Origin: Lacinutrix sp. C3R15
GTDB lineage: Bacteria; Bacteroidota; Bacteroidia; Flavobacteriales; Flavobacteriaceae
NCBI RefSeq assembly: GCF_018860825.1
Contig: NZ_JAHKPZ010000038.1
Location: 1-64,000 of the forward strand
Length of the DNA stretch: 64,000 nucleotides
Reading direction: 5' to 3'
Shown here: positions 8,707-18,138 of the stretch, in pieces
Numbering within the stretch: position 1 is the stretch's first letter
How the letters are laid out: the number at the start of each line of letters is the position of its first letter
Translations under genes and position numbers: made by a program
Notes under the pieces: model-generated
Told to the model about the DNA's origin: nothing
Database searches by the model: none
Seen by the model: only the letters and a program-made list of their open reading frames with translations

Positions 8707-11700
8707 ATGAAGTTTACATACTTTCTTTTAATGTTCTTAATTGGTTTTACTGCTTTAGCACAAGACCAAGAATCTAATTACAAGACCAAAAAGGTTCTTG
8801 TACAAGACAGTATTGCTATAGACAGTGTTAGCATAAACCCAGCTTACTTTACTATTAAAAGAAAAGACAACACTATTATTGACAGCACTTACTATTCTGT
8901 AGATTTTGCAAAAGCAAAACTATATTTAAAAAAACCTATTGCAACAGACTCTTTATTTATTAACTACTTGAAATATCCTGATTTTATAACCAAAACCTAT
9001 AAACAGTTAGACCAAAAAGTTATAGTAGAAAACACAGACAACCAGCAGCAGTTATATAAAATAAAACAACCTAGCCTAACCAATACCTTTACACCTTTTG
9101 ACGGCTTAACAACTTCTGGAAGTATTTCTCGAGGCGTTATTATTGGTAACAATCAAAACTCGGTTTTAAATAGCGAATTAGATTTACAAATTACTGGTAA
9201 ATTAAACGATAAGGTTTCTTTAAGAGCTTCTATACAAGACGCAAACATTCCGCTTCAAGAAAGTGGCTATTCGCAACGCTTAGATGAATTTGACCAAGTA
9301 TTCGTTGAACTGTTTAGCGATAACTGGAAAATTCGCGCTGGAGATGTAGACCTAGAAAACACACAGTCTACTTTTGCTAATTTTTCTAAACGCGTTCAAG
9401 GCCTATCTCTTGATGCAACCTTACACCATCCAGATTCTAAAACCAATGTTTTTGCTGCTGGCGCAATTGTAAGAGGCCAATTTACCTCCAGTCAATTTAC
9501 AGCAGAAGAAGGAAACCAAGGACCTTATAAATTAAGCGGACCCAACAACGAGCTATATGTACTTGTTGTTTCTGGTAGCGAAACGGTTTACGTAAACGGA
9601 ATTACCTTAGAAAGAGGTGAAAACAATGACTACATTATAAATTACAATGCTGGCGAAATTATTTTTAATTCTACTTTTCCTATAACTAGTGAAATGCGTA
9701 TTACTGTAGACTACCAATACAGCGAACGCAATTACTCCAGATTAGTAGTATACGGAGGAAGCAACTACGAAAGCGAAAAACTAAAACTTGGGGTTGCTGT
9801 ATATAGTGAAAATGACGCAAAAAACAACCCTTTACAACAAAACCTATCTACAGAACAAGTAGAAATATTAGCAAATGCTGGAGATGACGAAACACTCATG
9901 ACAGCTTCTTCGGCAACTCCTGAAACCTATAATGAAAACCGGATTTTATATAAAAAAGAAGTTATTAATGGTGTAGAAGCTTTTGTGTTTTCTAACAACG
10001 AAGATGATGAACTTTACAGCGTAAGCTTTTCTTTAGTTGGTGATAACTTAGGAAATTACGTAGTAAGCAATATTAACGCCATTAGTACTATTTATGAATA
10101 TGTAGAACCCTTAGCAGGAATAGCTCAAGGAAATTATGAACCCATAACCAACCTTATTGCACCAGACAAATTACAAATAGCTGTTGTAAACGGAAGCTAT
10201 ACACCTAGCACAAAAACAAATATTGGTTTTGAACTTGCTGGAAGTAAAAATGATTTAAATCTATTCTCTAATTTAGATGATGATGACAATGATGGTTTTG
10301 CTGCTAAAATAAAATTTGAACAAGCAATATTAAAAAAAGATAGCCTTTGGAATTTAAATACTTTTGCTGATGCAATCTACATGCAAGAAAATTTTAGAAC
10401 CATTGAGCGTTTATATAATGCTGAATTTATTCGCGATTGGAATATAGAACAAACCTCAACCAATGAAAATGTAATAGACAATGGTAACCAAACACTTTTT
10501 ACCACTGGTGTACAAACAACACATCATGAAAAAGGACTAGCCAAATACCAATATGAATATTTAAATTATTCTGAAAACTTTAACGGAAGCAGACATATAC
10601 TCTATGGAGATTTAAGGTTAAATAAATGGCAAATAACATCAAACTCTAGTGCTTTAAATGCAGAATCTACTTTAAACAATTCTACTTTTTTAAGAAGCTA
10701 CAACAGTATAACCTATAGCCTTAAAAAAGCTTGGATTGGCACAAAACTCGATTATGAAAACAACGAACAAAAAGACAAAGCTACAGACACCTTTACCGCA
10801 TTAAGCCAACGATATAAATCGTACGAAATATATACAGGAATTGGTGATAGCACCAAAATATTTGCAGAAATTGGTTACAAGCACAGAATTAATGATAGTG
10901 TAGTAGGTACCAATCTTCAAAAAGTAAACACCTCAAACACCTACTATATAGATTCAAGAATTATTCAAAATCAAAATACTAACCTAGCCATTTACGCCAA
11001 TTACAGAACATTAAACAATGTAGATGAAACACTAGACAACGAAGAATCTTTAAATTCCAGAATACAATTCAGTCAAAAATTATTTAAGCAAATGCTACAC
11101 TGGAATACGGTGTACGAAACCAATTCTGGAACCTTAGCACAACAAGAATTTACCTATGTAGAAGTAGAAGCAGGACAAGGAGCATACACCTGGATTGACT
11201 ATAACGAAAACAACATTCAAGAGTTAGAAGAATTTGAAATCGCTCAATTTGCAGATCAAGGTACTTATATAAGAGTATTACTACCTAACCAAGTATATGT
11301 AAAAACGCATCAAAACAGGTTTAGTCAAACCATAACACTAAACCCTCAACAATGGGCAACTAATGATAAGGGGTTAAAAAAAACACTGTCTCATTTTTAC
11401 AATCAAACGTCTTACTTAATAGACAGAAAACAAAAACGCGAAGGCAGCTCTTTTGACCTTAACCCTTTTAAAGATGATGCAGAAAAACGCCTTGGTTTAC
11501 AATCTAGCTTTAGAAATGTTTTCTTTTTTAATAGAGGAAAACAACATTACACAACCTCTTATACTTTTTTAACAAGCGACTCTAAAAACCTACTAACTAT
11601 AGGCTCTTTAGAGGCTAACTCCAAAAGCCACCAGTTACTTTTTAACCATAAATTTGCCACAAATTGGCTAGCAAACTTATCCACCAGTTTTAGCACTAAT

Positions 11701-12141
11701 GAAAGTAAAAGCGAAAACTACACAAGTAAAAACTATAATATAGATGAAACACAGTTAAACCCAAAATTATCTTATTTATTTAATGATAATACACGCTTTG
11801 ATATATATTACCAATACACAAACAAAGAAAATACAATCACTGACCTAGAAACACTACAACAACAAAAATATGGTGCTTCTTTTGCTTTTTCTAGTCAACA
11901 GCAAATGGCTATTTCTGGAGAATTTAACTATTTTTCAAACACTTTTACAGGAGACTCTAGTTCGCCTGTTGCATACCAAATGCTAGAAGGTTTACAACCA
12001 GGAAAAAACTTTACATGGACTCTTTTAGTGCAGAAAAAACTAACCAAATACCTAGACTTAAATCTGAGTTATTTTGGTAGAAACACAGAAACTAGTAAAA
12101 CCATTCACACAGGTAACATACAATTAAAAGCCTATTTTTAA
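8707..12141 (+). CDS. Large conserved Bacteroidota outer-membrane beta-barrel protein, function unknown
   Basis: This 1144-residue exported protein has a signal peptide (1-18, ending ALAQ) and then a beta-rich Ser/Thr/Asn/Tyr sequence of alternating polar and hydrophobic residues, ending in the aromatic KAYF typical of outer-membrane barrels. The stretch NDYIINYNAGEII followed by MRITVDYQYSERNYSR (around residues 305-350) resembles motifs I associate with the T9SS translocon protein SprA, but the protein is less than half that length. A surface-translocation or assembly role is therefore only a guess. It is monocistronic by appearance, with 59 bases to the next gene. Confidence 0.75.
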   Translation: MKFTYFLLMFLIGFTALAQDQESNYKTKKVLVQDSIAIDSVSINPAYFTIKRKDNTIIDSTYYSVDFAKAKLYLKKPIATDSLFINYLKYPDFITKTYKQLDQKVIVENTDNQQQLYKIKQPSLTNTFTPFDGLTTSGSISRGVIIGNNQNSVLNSELDLQITGKLNDKVSLRASIQDANIPLQESGYSQRLDEFDQVFVELFSDNWKIRAGDVDLENTQSTFANFSKRVQGLSLDATLHHPDSKTNVFAAGAIVRGQFTSSQFTAEEGNQGPYKLSGPNNELYVLVVSGSETVYVNGITLERGENNDYIINYNAGEIIFNSTFPITSEMRITVDYQYSERNYSRLVVYGGSNYESEKLKLGVAVYSENDAKNNPLQQNLSTEQVEILANAGDDETLMTASSATPETYNENRILYKKEVINGVEAFVFSNNEDDELYSVSFSLVGDNLGNYVVSNINAISTIYEYVEPLAGIAQGNYEPITNLIAPDKLQIAVVNGSYTPSTKTNIGFELAGSKNDLNLFSNLDDDDNDGFAAKIKFEQAILKKDSLWNLNTFADAIYMQENFRTIERLYNAEFIRDWNIEQTSTNENVIDNGNQTLFTTGVQTTHHEKGLAKYQYEYLNYSENFNGSRHILYGDLRLNKWQITSNSSALNAESTLNNSTFLRSYNSITYSLKKAWIGTKLDYENNEQKDKATDTFTALSQRYKSYEIYTGIGDSTKIFAEIGYKHRINDSVVGTNLQKVNTSNTYYIDSRIIQNQNTNLAIYANYRTLNNVDETLDNEESLNSRIQFSQKLFKQMLHWNTVYETNSGTLAQQEFTYVEVEAGQGAYTWIDYNENNIQELEEFEIAQFADQGTYIRVLLPNQVYVKTHQNRFSQTITLNPQQWATNDKGLKKTLSHFYNQTSYLIDRKQKREGSSFDLNPFKDDAEKRLGLQSSFRNVFFFNRGKQHYTTSYTFLTSDSKNLLTIGSLEANSKSHQLLFNHKFATNWLANLSTSFSTNESKSENYTSKNYNIDETQLNPKLSYLFNDNTRFDIYYQYTNKENTITDLETLQQQKYGASFAFSSQQQMAISGEFNYFSNTFTGDSSSPVAYQMLEGLQPGKNFTWTLLVQKKLTKYLDLNLSYFGRNTETSKTIHTGNIQLKAYF

Positions 12142-12148
12142 ATCATTT

Positions 12149-12162
12149 GTAACCTATGTTAC
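12149..12162. promoter_or_regulatory. Small inverted repeat upstream of the metal-efflux genes (candidate operator)
   Basis: GTAAC at 12149-12153 and GTTAC at 12158-12162 are separated by CTAT. The repeat lies just upstream of a TAAATTTG promoter-like box and of the His-rich gene, so it is placed where a regulator could bind. No regulator gene is present in the cluster. Confidence 0.3.
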
Positions 12163-12176
12163 GTATTTAATAATGC

Positions 12177-12184
12177 TAAATTTG
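12177..12184 (+). promoter_or_regulatory. Bacteroidota-type -7 box (TAAATTTG) for the metal-efflux cluster
   Basis: TAAATTTG matches the TAnnTTTG -7 consensus of Bacteroidota sigma-A promoters and lies 16 bases before the ATG at 12201. No well-spaced TTG -33 element is seen. Confidence 0.45.
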
Positions 12185-12200
12185 TAAATTAGCATTTGTT

Positions 12201-12590
12201 ATGAACAAGGTTTTAGCATTTACTTATTCTATTTTGATTCTCATCCAGAGTTTCAACATTAACTTAGAAGATTTTTCTAAGATTAATGCTTTGCTAAATC
12301 ACGCCGAATTTCACAAAGAAATGTATGGCGATACTTTTTTTGAATTTATAGCAGAACATTATGGCGATGCTAAAGACAGCCATAAAAACGACCACAAAGA
12401 GCATGACGATTTACCTTTTAAAGACAGTCATCACATTTGTACTCACATCAACACATCCTTTATTAGTATTACTAACCATTTCGATTTTATCTATACCGAT
12501 TTTATAGAAATACCTTTTAATTTTCACTACAACGAAGCATTAACAGATTCTGAAAAATCTTCTGTTTTTCAGCCACCCAAACACGCATAA
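12201..12590 (+). CDS. Small His/Asp-rich exported protein of the metal-efflux cluster
   Basis: This is a 129-residue protein of unrecognised family. The first 20 residues are hydrophobic and look like a signal peptide or membrane anchor. Residues 52-80 are rich in His, Asp and Lys (HYGDAKDSHKND, HKEHDD, DSHHICTH), a pattern seen in periplasmic metal-binding proteins. It is the first gene of the cluster and lies 66 bases before the RND pump gene, on the same strand. Its likely role is metal binding or sensing in the periplasm, inferred from composition and context only. Confidence 0.7.
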   Translation: MNKVLAFTYSILILIQSFNINLEDFSKINALLNHAEFHKEMYGDTFFEFIAEHYGDAKDSHKNDHKEHDDLPFKDSHHICTHINTSFISITNHFDFIYTDFIEIPFNFHYNEALTDSEKSSVFQPPKHA

Positions 12591-12656
12591 TTCATTTTAG
12601 ATTTTAATCCTGTACTATAAAACAGGCATTTATTATTTTTTAAATTAATATGAATT

Positions 12657-15600
12657 ATGTTAACAAACATTATCAAATTTAGCTTAAACAATAAGCTAAT
12701 TGTTTTTCTATTTACAGCCTTTATTTTAGGCTTTGGTATTTTTTCATTATCCCAAATACCAATTGGTGCTGTACCAGACATCACCAACAATCAAGTACAA
12801 GTTATTACAACTTCAAGAAACCTATCTACACAAGATGTCGAGCAGTTTATTACCTATCCTGTAGAGCTAGAAATGGCCAATTTACCAGGAGTTGAAGAAA
12901 TTAGATCGGTTTCAAAATTCGGGTTATCCGTAGTTACCATTGTATTTAATGATGATTTAGGCACCTATTTACCACGCCAGCTTATTGCTGAAAAAATTAA
13001 ATCTGCTTCAGAGCAAATACCTGAAGGTTTTGGCGCTCCAGAAATGGGACCTATAACAACAGGATTAGGTGAAATTTATCAATATATATTAGACGTAAAA
13101 CCCGGTTATGATGACCAATACAGTACAACCGATTTACGTACCATTCAAGATTGGATTGTTAAACGCCAATTATCAGGAATTCCTGGGGTGGTAGAAATCA
13201 ATACCTGGGGAGGATTTTTAAAACAATATGAAGTTGCTATTAACCCCAACAAACTAACAGCAATGCATATTTCTATTGCAGAAATTTATGACGCTTTAGA
13301 AAAAAACAACAGTGTAACAGGAGGTGGTTATATTGAAAAAAATAACAAAGCATTTTTTATTCGCGGTGAAGGATTGGTTAGCTCCTTACAAGATATTGAA
13401 AATATTGTTGTTAAAAATGATGGCACACCTATTTATATTAAAGATGTTGCTAATGTAGGTTTTGGTAGCGCTACACGTTTTGGTGCCATAACTGGAAATG
13501 GAGAGGGTGAAAAAGTATTGGGGCAAATCATGATGCTTAAAAACGGAAACTCTAAAGAAGTAATTGACACAGTTAAAGAACGTGTTGCACAAATACAAAG
13601 CACACTACCTGAAGGGGTTTATATTAATGGTTTTTTAGAGCGTAGCGAACTCATTAACAAAACCACGTTTACAGTAGCAGAAAACTTAATTTTAGGATCT
13701 TTAATCGTCATTTTTGTCGTGGTTTTACTCCTTGGTAATTGGCGATCTGGATTGGTTGTAGCTTCTGTTATTCCGTTAAGTTTATTATTTGCCATTATAT
13801 TAATGAACTACTTTGGTGTAGATGCTAATTTAATGAGTTTAGGTGCTATTGATTTTGGTATCATCATCGATGGAGCTGTTATTATTGTCGAGTTTATTGC
13901 TTTTCAAATCATGTCTAAAACCAAACATTTGGCAGAAATTAGCAAAAAAGAAAAACAAGCAGAAATAGACCAAATAACACTAAAAAGCGCTTCAAAAATG
14001 ATGAATTCTGCCATTTTTGGCCAATTAATCATCTTAATTGTATTTATCCCTATTTTATCTTTAAGTGGTATTGAAGGTAAAATGTTTAGACCAATGGCTA
14101 TGACCTTTAGCTTTGCTCTAATAGGAGCCATGATTTTATGCCTAACCTATGTTCCTGTAGTTTCATCGTTATTTTTAAAACCTAACAAACAATCTGCTAA
14201 AAACATTTCGGTAAGGCTCATGCAGTTTTTAAACAAAGGATACCAACCAATTATAAACTGGGCTTTAAACAACAAAAAAATAGTAATTGTACTTTCTGCA
14301 ATATTACTAACATCCAGTATATGGATTTTTAGTAAAATGGGAGGCGAATTTGTACCTACTTTAGATGAAGGTGATTTTGTTATTCAACCCGTTTTAAAAA
14401 CAGGAACATCTCTTGGAAAAACCATAGAAATAACCACCAGAATAGAACAGATTTTATTAGATAATTTTCCAGAAGTAGATCAGGTAGTTACTCGTATTGG
14501 TGCAGCAGAAGTACCTACAGACCCAATGTCTATGGAAGAGAGTGATGTTATTATAAAACTAATACCTAAAAAACAATGGACATCTGCAAACAGTAAAGAT
14601 GAATTAGCAGATAAATTTAAAGAAGCATTAAAGGTTATTCCTGGTATGGAAGTTGAATTTACACAACCTATTGAAATGCGATTTAACGAGCTAGTTACAG
14701 GTGTAAGGGCAGATGTTGCTATTAAAATCTTTGGAGAAGACTTAACCATTTTAGCTACTAAAGCTGACCAAATAAAAAACCTTATTAAAAATGTAGAAGG
14801 TGCTGCAGATATTTCTGTAGAAAAAGTAGAAGGTTTGCCACAAATGAGTGTAACATTTAATAGAAGTAAAATTGCACGTTACGGACTAAACATTAAAGAG
14901 GTAAACCGTATAATTTCTATGGGTTTTGCTGGTGCTACTGTAGGAAATGTTTTTGAAGGCGAAAAACGCTTCGACTTAGTACTTCGCCTACAACAAAACA
15001 GTAGAAAAAACCTAGAAAGCCTACAAAATTTATTTGTTGACACTCCTAACGGAAACAAAATACCGCTTAGCGAATTAGCCGAAATCAAATACACTAATGG
15101 TCCTGCGCAAATATCACGTGATGATACCAAAAGACGTATTGTTGTTGGTATAAATGTAAGAAACAGAGACTTACAATCTGTGGTACAAGACATACAAAAC
15201 ATACTAGAAAGTAAACTAAAATTACCAACTGGATACAACATTACTTATGGCGGACAATTTGAAAACCTGCAAAGTGCAAAAGACAGACTACTAATAGCTG
15301 TTCCTGTTGCTTTATTACTCATATTCATCTTACTTTATTTTGCCTTTCACTCGGTAAAAGAAGCGCTTATTGTATACTCTGCCATTCCGCTTTCTGCTGT
15401 TGGAGGCATCTTATTACTTTGGCTTAGAGGTTTACCTTTTAGTATATCTGCAGGTGTTGGGTTTATTGCTCTTTTTGGTATTGCTGTACTTAATGGTATT
15501 GTACTAATTGAACATTTTAAAGAACTAAAAGAACGAGGATTTTCAAATATTAATGAACGCATTAAAAAAGGAACTAGTGAACGTTTACGCCCTGTTTTAC

Positions 15601-16970
15601 TTACAGCTGCTGCTGCTGCTTTAGGGTTTTTACCTATGGCTGTTTCTACAAATGCTGGAGCAGAAGTACAACGTCCATTAGCAACCGTTGTTATTGGTGG
15701 TTTGGTAACAGCAACGCTACTAACCTTGGTTGTTTTACCAATTTTATATGCTTGGTTTGAAGAAAAAAAAGAACTTAAAATGAAGAAAAAAAACATAGTA
15801 ACAGTACTTGTTTTGCTACTAACATTTCAAATACAAGCACAAAACAAGCCTTTAACCATTGAGCAAACTTTAGCTTTAGCAATTGAAAATAACGCAAGTT
15901 TAAAAGCTGAAAATTTAAAAACAAATCAAGAAAACGCACTCGTTAATTCTGCTTTTAGCTTTGATAAAACGAATATCTATTATAATTATGACGAAAGTAA
16001 CTTAGCTATAAACAACAAACCTTTAAAGGTTTTTGGAGTATCACAAGACTTTAAATTTCCTACGGTTTATTTTGCTCAAAAAAAACAAAACCTATCTAAA
16101 TTAGGAATGCAAAAAGCATCTTACAGCATGCAATTACAGCAGGTAAAAAAGTTAGTTTATGTTAATTATTACCAATTAAGCTACGCAAAAAATAAAGTTA
16201 AAAACTATAAATACCTAGATAGTTTGTATCAAGATTTTGTTGTAAAAGCAGAACGTCGTTTTGAGCTAGGGGAAACAAATTACCTAGAAATGATTACGGC
16301 TCGCTCTAAACAAAAACAATTAGAAACACTTTACAAACAATCGCTTCTAGAAGTAAACTTATCAAGAGAACAACTAAAAAAAGTGGTGCAAATAGACTCT
16401 ATCGCAATTGCAGATGATTTACTTAAAAAATTGGAAGTAGAAAATATATCCGTAAATCAAAACGCAGGCCTTTCCTTGTTTGACGCTTCTATTAATTATC
16501 AAAAAGCACAAACTACTTTAGAAAAACAAAACCTGCTTCCAGATATTAATGCAACATATTTTCAAGGAACTAACAATGGTTTAAACAAAAACTTAACAGG
16601 CTACCAACTAGGCCTTAAAATACCTATTTTGTTTGGCGCACAACGTTCTAAAATTAAAGCTGCAAAAATTGCACAAGAAGTTGTTTTAACACAAAAACAA
16701 GATTACAAAACACAATTACACGCAGAACAGCAATCTTTATTTGCAAAATTACAGCAGTATGAAGAAGCTATTCAATATTATAAAACACAAGGACAAACCC
16801 TTTCTGAAGAAATAATAAAAACCGCTAACAGAACCTTTAAAGAAGGCGAAATTGATTTCTTTCAATACATACAAAGTGTAGAAACTGCAAAAGATATTCA
16901 ACTCAATTATCTGGAGCAATTAAACAATTACAACCAAACAGTTATCAACATCAATTACTTAATTTTATAA
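12657..16970 (+). CDS. CusA/CzcA-type heavy-metal RND pump fused to a TolC-type outer-membrane factor
   Basis: This 1437-residue protein joins two efflux components. Residues 1-1037 are a full-length HME-type RND transporter: an N-terminal TM segment, GAVPDITNNQVQV, two porter regions, and TM4 with D399, D405 and E412 (GAIDFGIIIDGAVIIVE), the charged residues of the heavy-metal subfamily. Residues 1042-1437 are a TolC/CusC-like outer-membrane channel protein that itself begins with signal-peptide-like MKKKNIVTVLVLLLTF ending in QAQ; helical, Gln-rich repeats follow. There is no stop between the halves. An internal ATG at 15780 could start a separate outer-membrane factor. The pump would export Cu/Ag or Co/Zn/Cd-type ions from the periplasm; the metal is not decided by sequence. 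The adaptor gene follows after 2 bases. Fused RND-TolC genes are known to me from other Bacteroidota. Confidence 0.92.
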   Translation: MLTNIIKFSLNNKLIVFLFTAFILGFGIFSLSQIPIGAVPDITNNQVQVITTSRNLSTQDVEQFITYPVELEMANLPGVEEIRSVSKFGLSVVTIVFNDDLGTYLPRQLIAEKIKSASEQIPEGFGAPEMGPITTGLGEIYQYILDVKPGYDDQYSTTDLRTIQDWIVKRQLSGIPGVVEINTWGGFLKQYEVAINPNKLTAMHISIAEIYDALEKNNSVTGGGYIEKNNKAFFIRGEGLVSSLQDIENIVVKNDGTPIYIKDVANVGFGSATRFGAITGNGEGEKVLGQIMMLKNGNSKEVIDTVKERVAQIQSTLPEGVYINGFLERSELINKTTFTVAENLILGSLIVIFVVVLLLGNWRSGLVVASVIPLSLLFAIILMNYFGVDANLMSLGAIDFGIIIDGAVIIVEFIAFQIMSKTKHLAEISKKEKQAEIDQITLKSASKMMNSAIFGQLIILIVFIPILSLSGIEGKMFRPMAMTFSFALIGAMILCLTYVPVVSSLFLKPNKQSAKNISVRLMQFLNKGYQPIINWALNNKKIVIVLSAILLTSSIWIFSKMGGEFVPTLDEGDFVIQPVLKTGTSLGKTIEITTRIEQILLDNFPEVDQVVTRIGAAEVPTDPMSMEESDVIIKLIPKKQWTSANSKDELADKFKEALKVIPGMEVEFTQPIEMRFNELVTGVRADVAIKIFGEDLTILATKADQIKNLIKNVEGAADISVEKVEGLPQMSVTFNRSKIARYGLNIKEVNRIISMGFAGATVGNVFEGEKRFDLVLRLQQNSRKNLESLQNLFVDTPNGNKIPLSELAEIKYTNGPAQISRDDTKRRIVVGINVRNRDLQSVVQDIQNILESKLKLPTGYNITYGGQFENLQSAKDRLLIAVPVALLLIFILLYFAFHSVKEALIVYSAIPLSAVGGILLLWLRGLPFSISAGVGFIALFGIAVLNGIVLIEHFKELKERGFSNINERIKKGTSERLRPVLLTAAAAALGFLPMAVSTNAGAEVQRPLATVVIGGLVTATLLTLVVLPILYAWFEEKKELKMKKKNIVTVLVLLLTFQIQAQNKPLTIEQTLALAIENNASLKAENLKTNQENALVNSAFSFDKTNIYYNYDESNLAINNKPLKVFGVSQDFKFPTVYFAQKKQNLSKLGMQKASYSMQLQQVKKLVYVNYYQLSYAKNKVKNYKYLDSLYQDFVVKAERRFELGETNYLEMITARSKQKQLETLYKQSLLEVNLSREQLKKVVQIDSIAIADDLLKKLEVENISVNQNAGLSLFDASINYQKAQTTLEKQNLLPDINATYFQGTNNGLNKNLTGYQLGLKIPILFGAQRSKIKAAKIAQEVVLTQKQDYKTQLHAEQQSLFAKLQQYEEAIQYYKTQGQTLSEEIIKTANRTFKEGEIDFFQYIQSVETAKDIQLNYLEQLNNYNQTVININYLIL

Positions 16971-16972
16971 CA

Positions 16973-18103
16973 ATGAAAAACATATATATCCTATTATTTT
17001 CAATGGTTTTAATAGCCTGCGGAAATTCAGAAAAAAAAGAATCTACAATTCTTGAACCAAAAACAAATAACAATCAAATTACCGTAACCAAAGCACAATT
17101 TGAAGGCGAAAAAATGGCTTTAGGAACCCTAACGGAATTCAATTTTAATGAAACCATTAAAGTAAACGGAATGATTGATGTGCCACCACGCAACAAGTCT
17201 AGCGTTACTACTTTTATTGGTGGTTACATTACAAAAACGCCATTACTAATTGGTGATACGGTAAAAAAAGGACAGCTTTTAGTTACCTTAGAAAACACAG
17301 CATTTGTAGAAATACAACAAAATTACTTAGAAGTTGCAGAGCAATTAAACTACTTAAAATCAGAATTCAACAGACAAAAAACATTGTTTGATGAAAAAAT
17401 TACTTCTGAAAAAAATTATTTAAAAGCAGAAAGCGCATACAAAAGCAACTTGGCACATTACAACGGTTTACGTAAAAAGCTACAAATGATGCATCTAAAT
17501 CCTAACAATGTAGAACAAGGCAAAATCTCTTCAACTATAAATTTATACGCACCAATTAGCGGAAATATAACAAAAGTAAACGTTAGTAACGGAACCTATG
17601 TATCACCAAGCGATGTCATTTTAGAAATTGTAGATATTGATCATATTCACTTAGAGCTATCGGTTTTTGAAAAAGACATTCTAAAAATAAAAAAAGGTCA
17701 GAAAATACTATTTAAAATCCCCGAAGCTTCTAATAAAACCTATGAAGCAGAAGTACATTTAGTTGGTACGACCATTGATGAGCAAACCAGACGTGTAAAG
17801 GTACATGCGCATGTAGATAATGACAAAGAAAACTTTATAGTAGGTATGTTTGTAGATGCAGATATTATTATAGATAGTAAAAAAGCACCAAGCCTACCAA
17901 AAGAAGCGATAATTGAAAGCGATAATAATTTCTTTGTTTTAACTTTAAAGGAAGAAAATGCTACCGAATTTTATTTTGAAAAGATTAAATTAGTCACAGG
18001 AAAACAAACCGAAACCTATATTGAAATTGTAAATACTGAAGCTTTAAAAGAAAAACAAATTGTAGTTAAAGGCACAACGTTATTAAATAACAGCGAAGAA
18101 TAA
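16973..18103 (+). CDS. Efflux RND periplasmic adaptor subunit (CusB/CzcB-like lipoprotein)
   Basis: This 376-residue membrane-fusion protein links the RND pump to the outer-membrane factor. The N-terminus has a lipobox (LIAC, lipidated C16). Family features follow: a biotinyl-lipoyl half with GGYITKTPLLIGDTVKKGQLL (about 82-102), a helical hairpin (about 110-165), the second lipoyl half with LYAPISGNI and VSNGTYV (about 190-215), and a beta-barrel with QTRRVKVHA (about 282-290). The start is 2 bases after the pump stop, so the genes are translationally coupled. No N- or C-terminal His-rich metal domain is seen. Confidence 0.92.
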   Translation: MKNIYILLFSMVLIACGNSEKKESTILEPKTNNNQITVTKAQFEGEKMALGTLTEFNFNETIKVNGMIDVPPRNKSSVTTFIGGYITKTPLLIGDTVKKGQLLVTLENTAFVEIQQNYLEVAEQLNYLKSEFNRQKTLFDEKITSEKNYLKAESAYKSNLAHYNGLRKKLQMMHLNPNNVEQGKISSTINLYAPISGNITKVNVSNGTYVSPSDVILEIVDIDHIHLELSVFEKDILKIKKGQKILFKIPEASNKTYEAEVHLVGTTIDEQTRRVKVHAHVDNDKENFIVGMFVDADIIIDSKKAPSLPKEAIIESDNNFFVLTLKEENATEFYFEKIKLVTGKQTETYIEIVNTEALKEKQIVVKGTTLLNNSEE

Positions 18104-18138
18104 AACACACAAGCGCGAACACATTTTTAAAAAACTAA

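Noticed and set aside
15347-15796. Open minus-strand frame of 149 residues in the RND pump gene
   Set aside because: It is a shadow of conserved transmembrane codons of the pump; no signal or family match.
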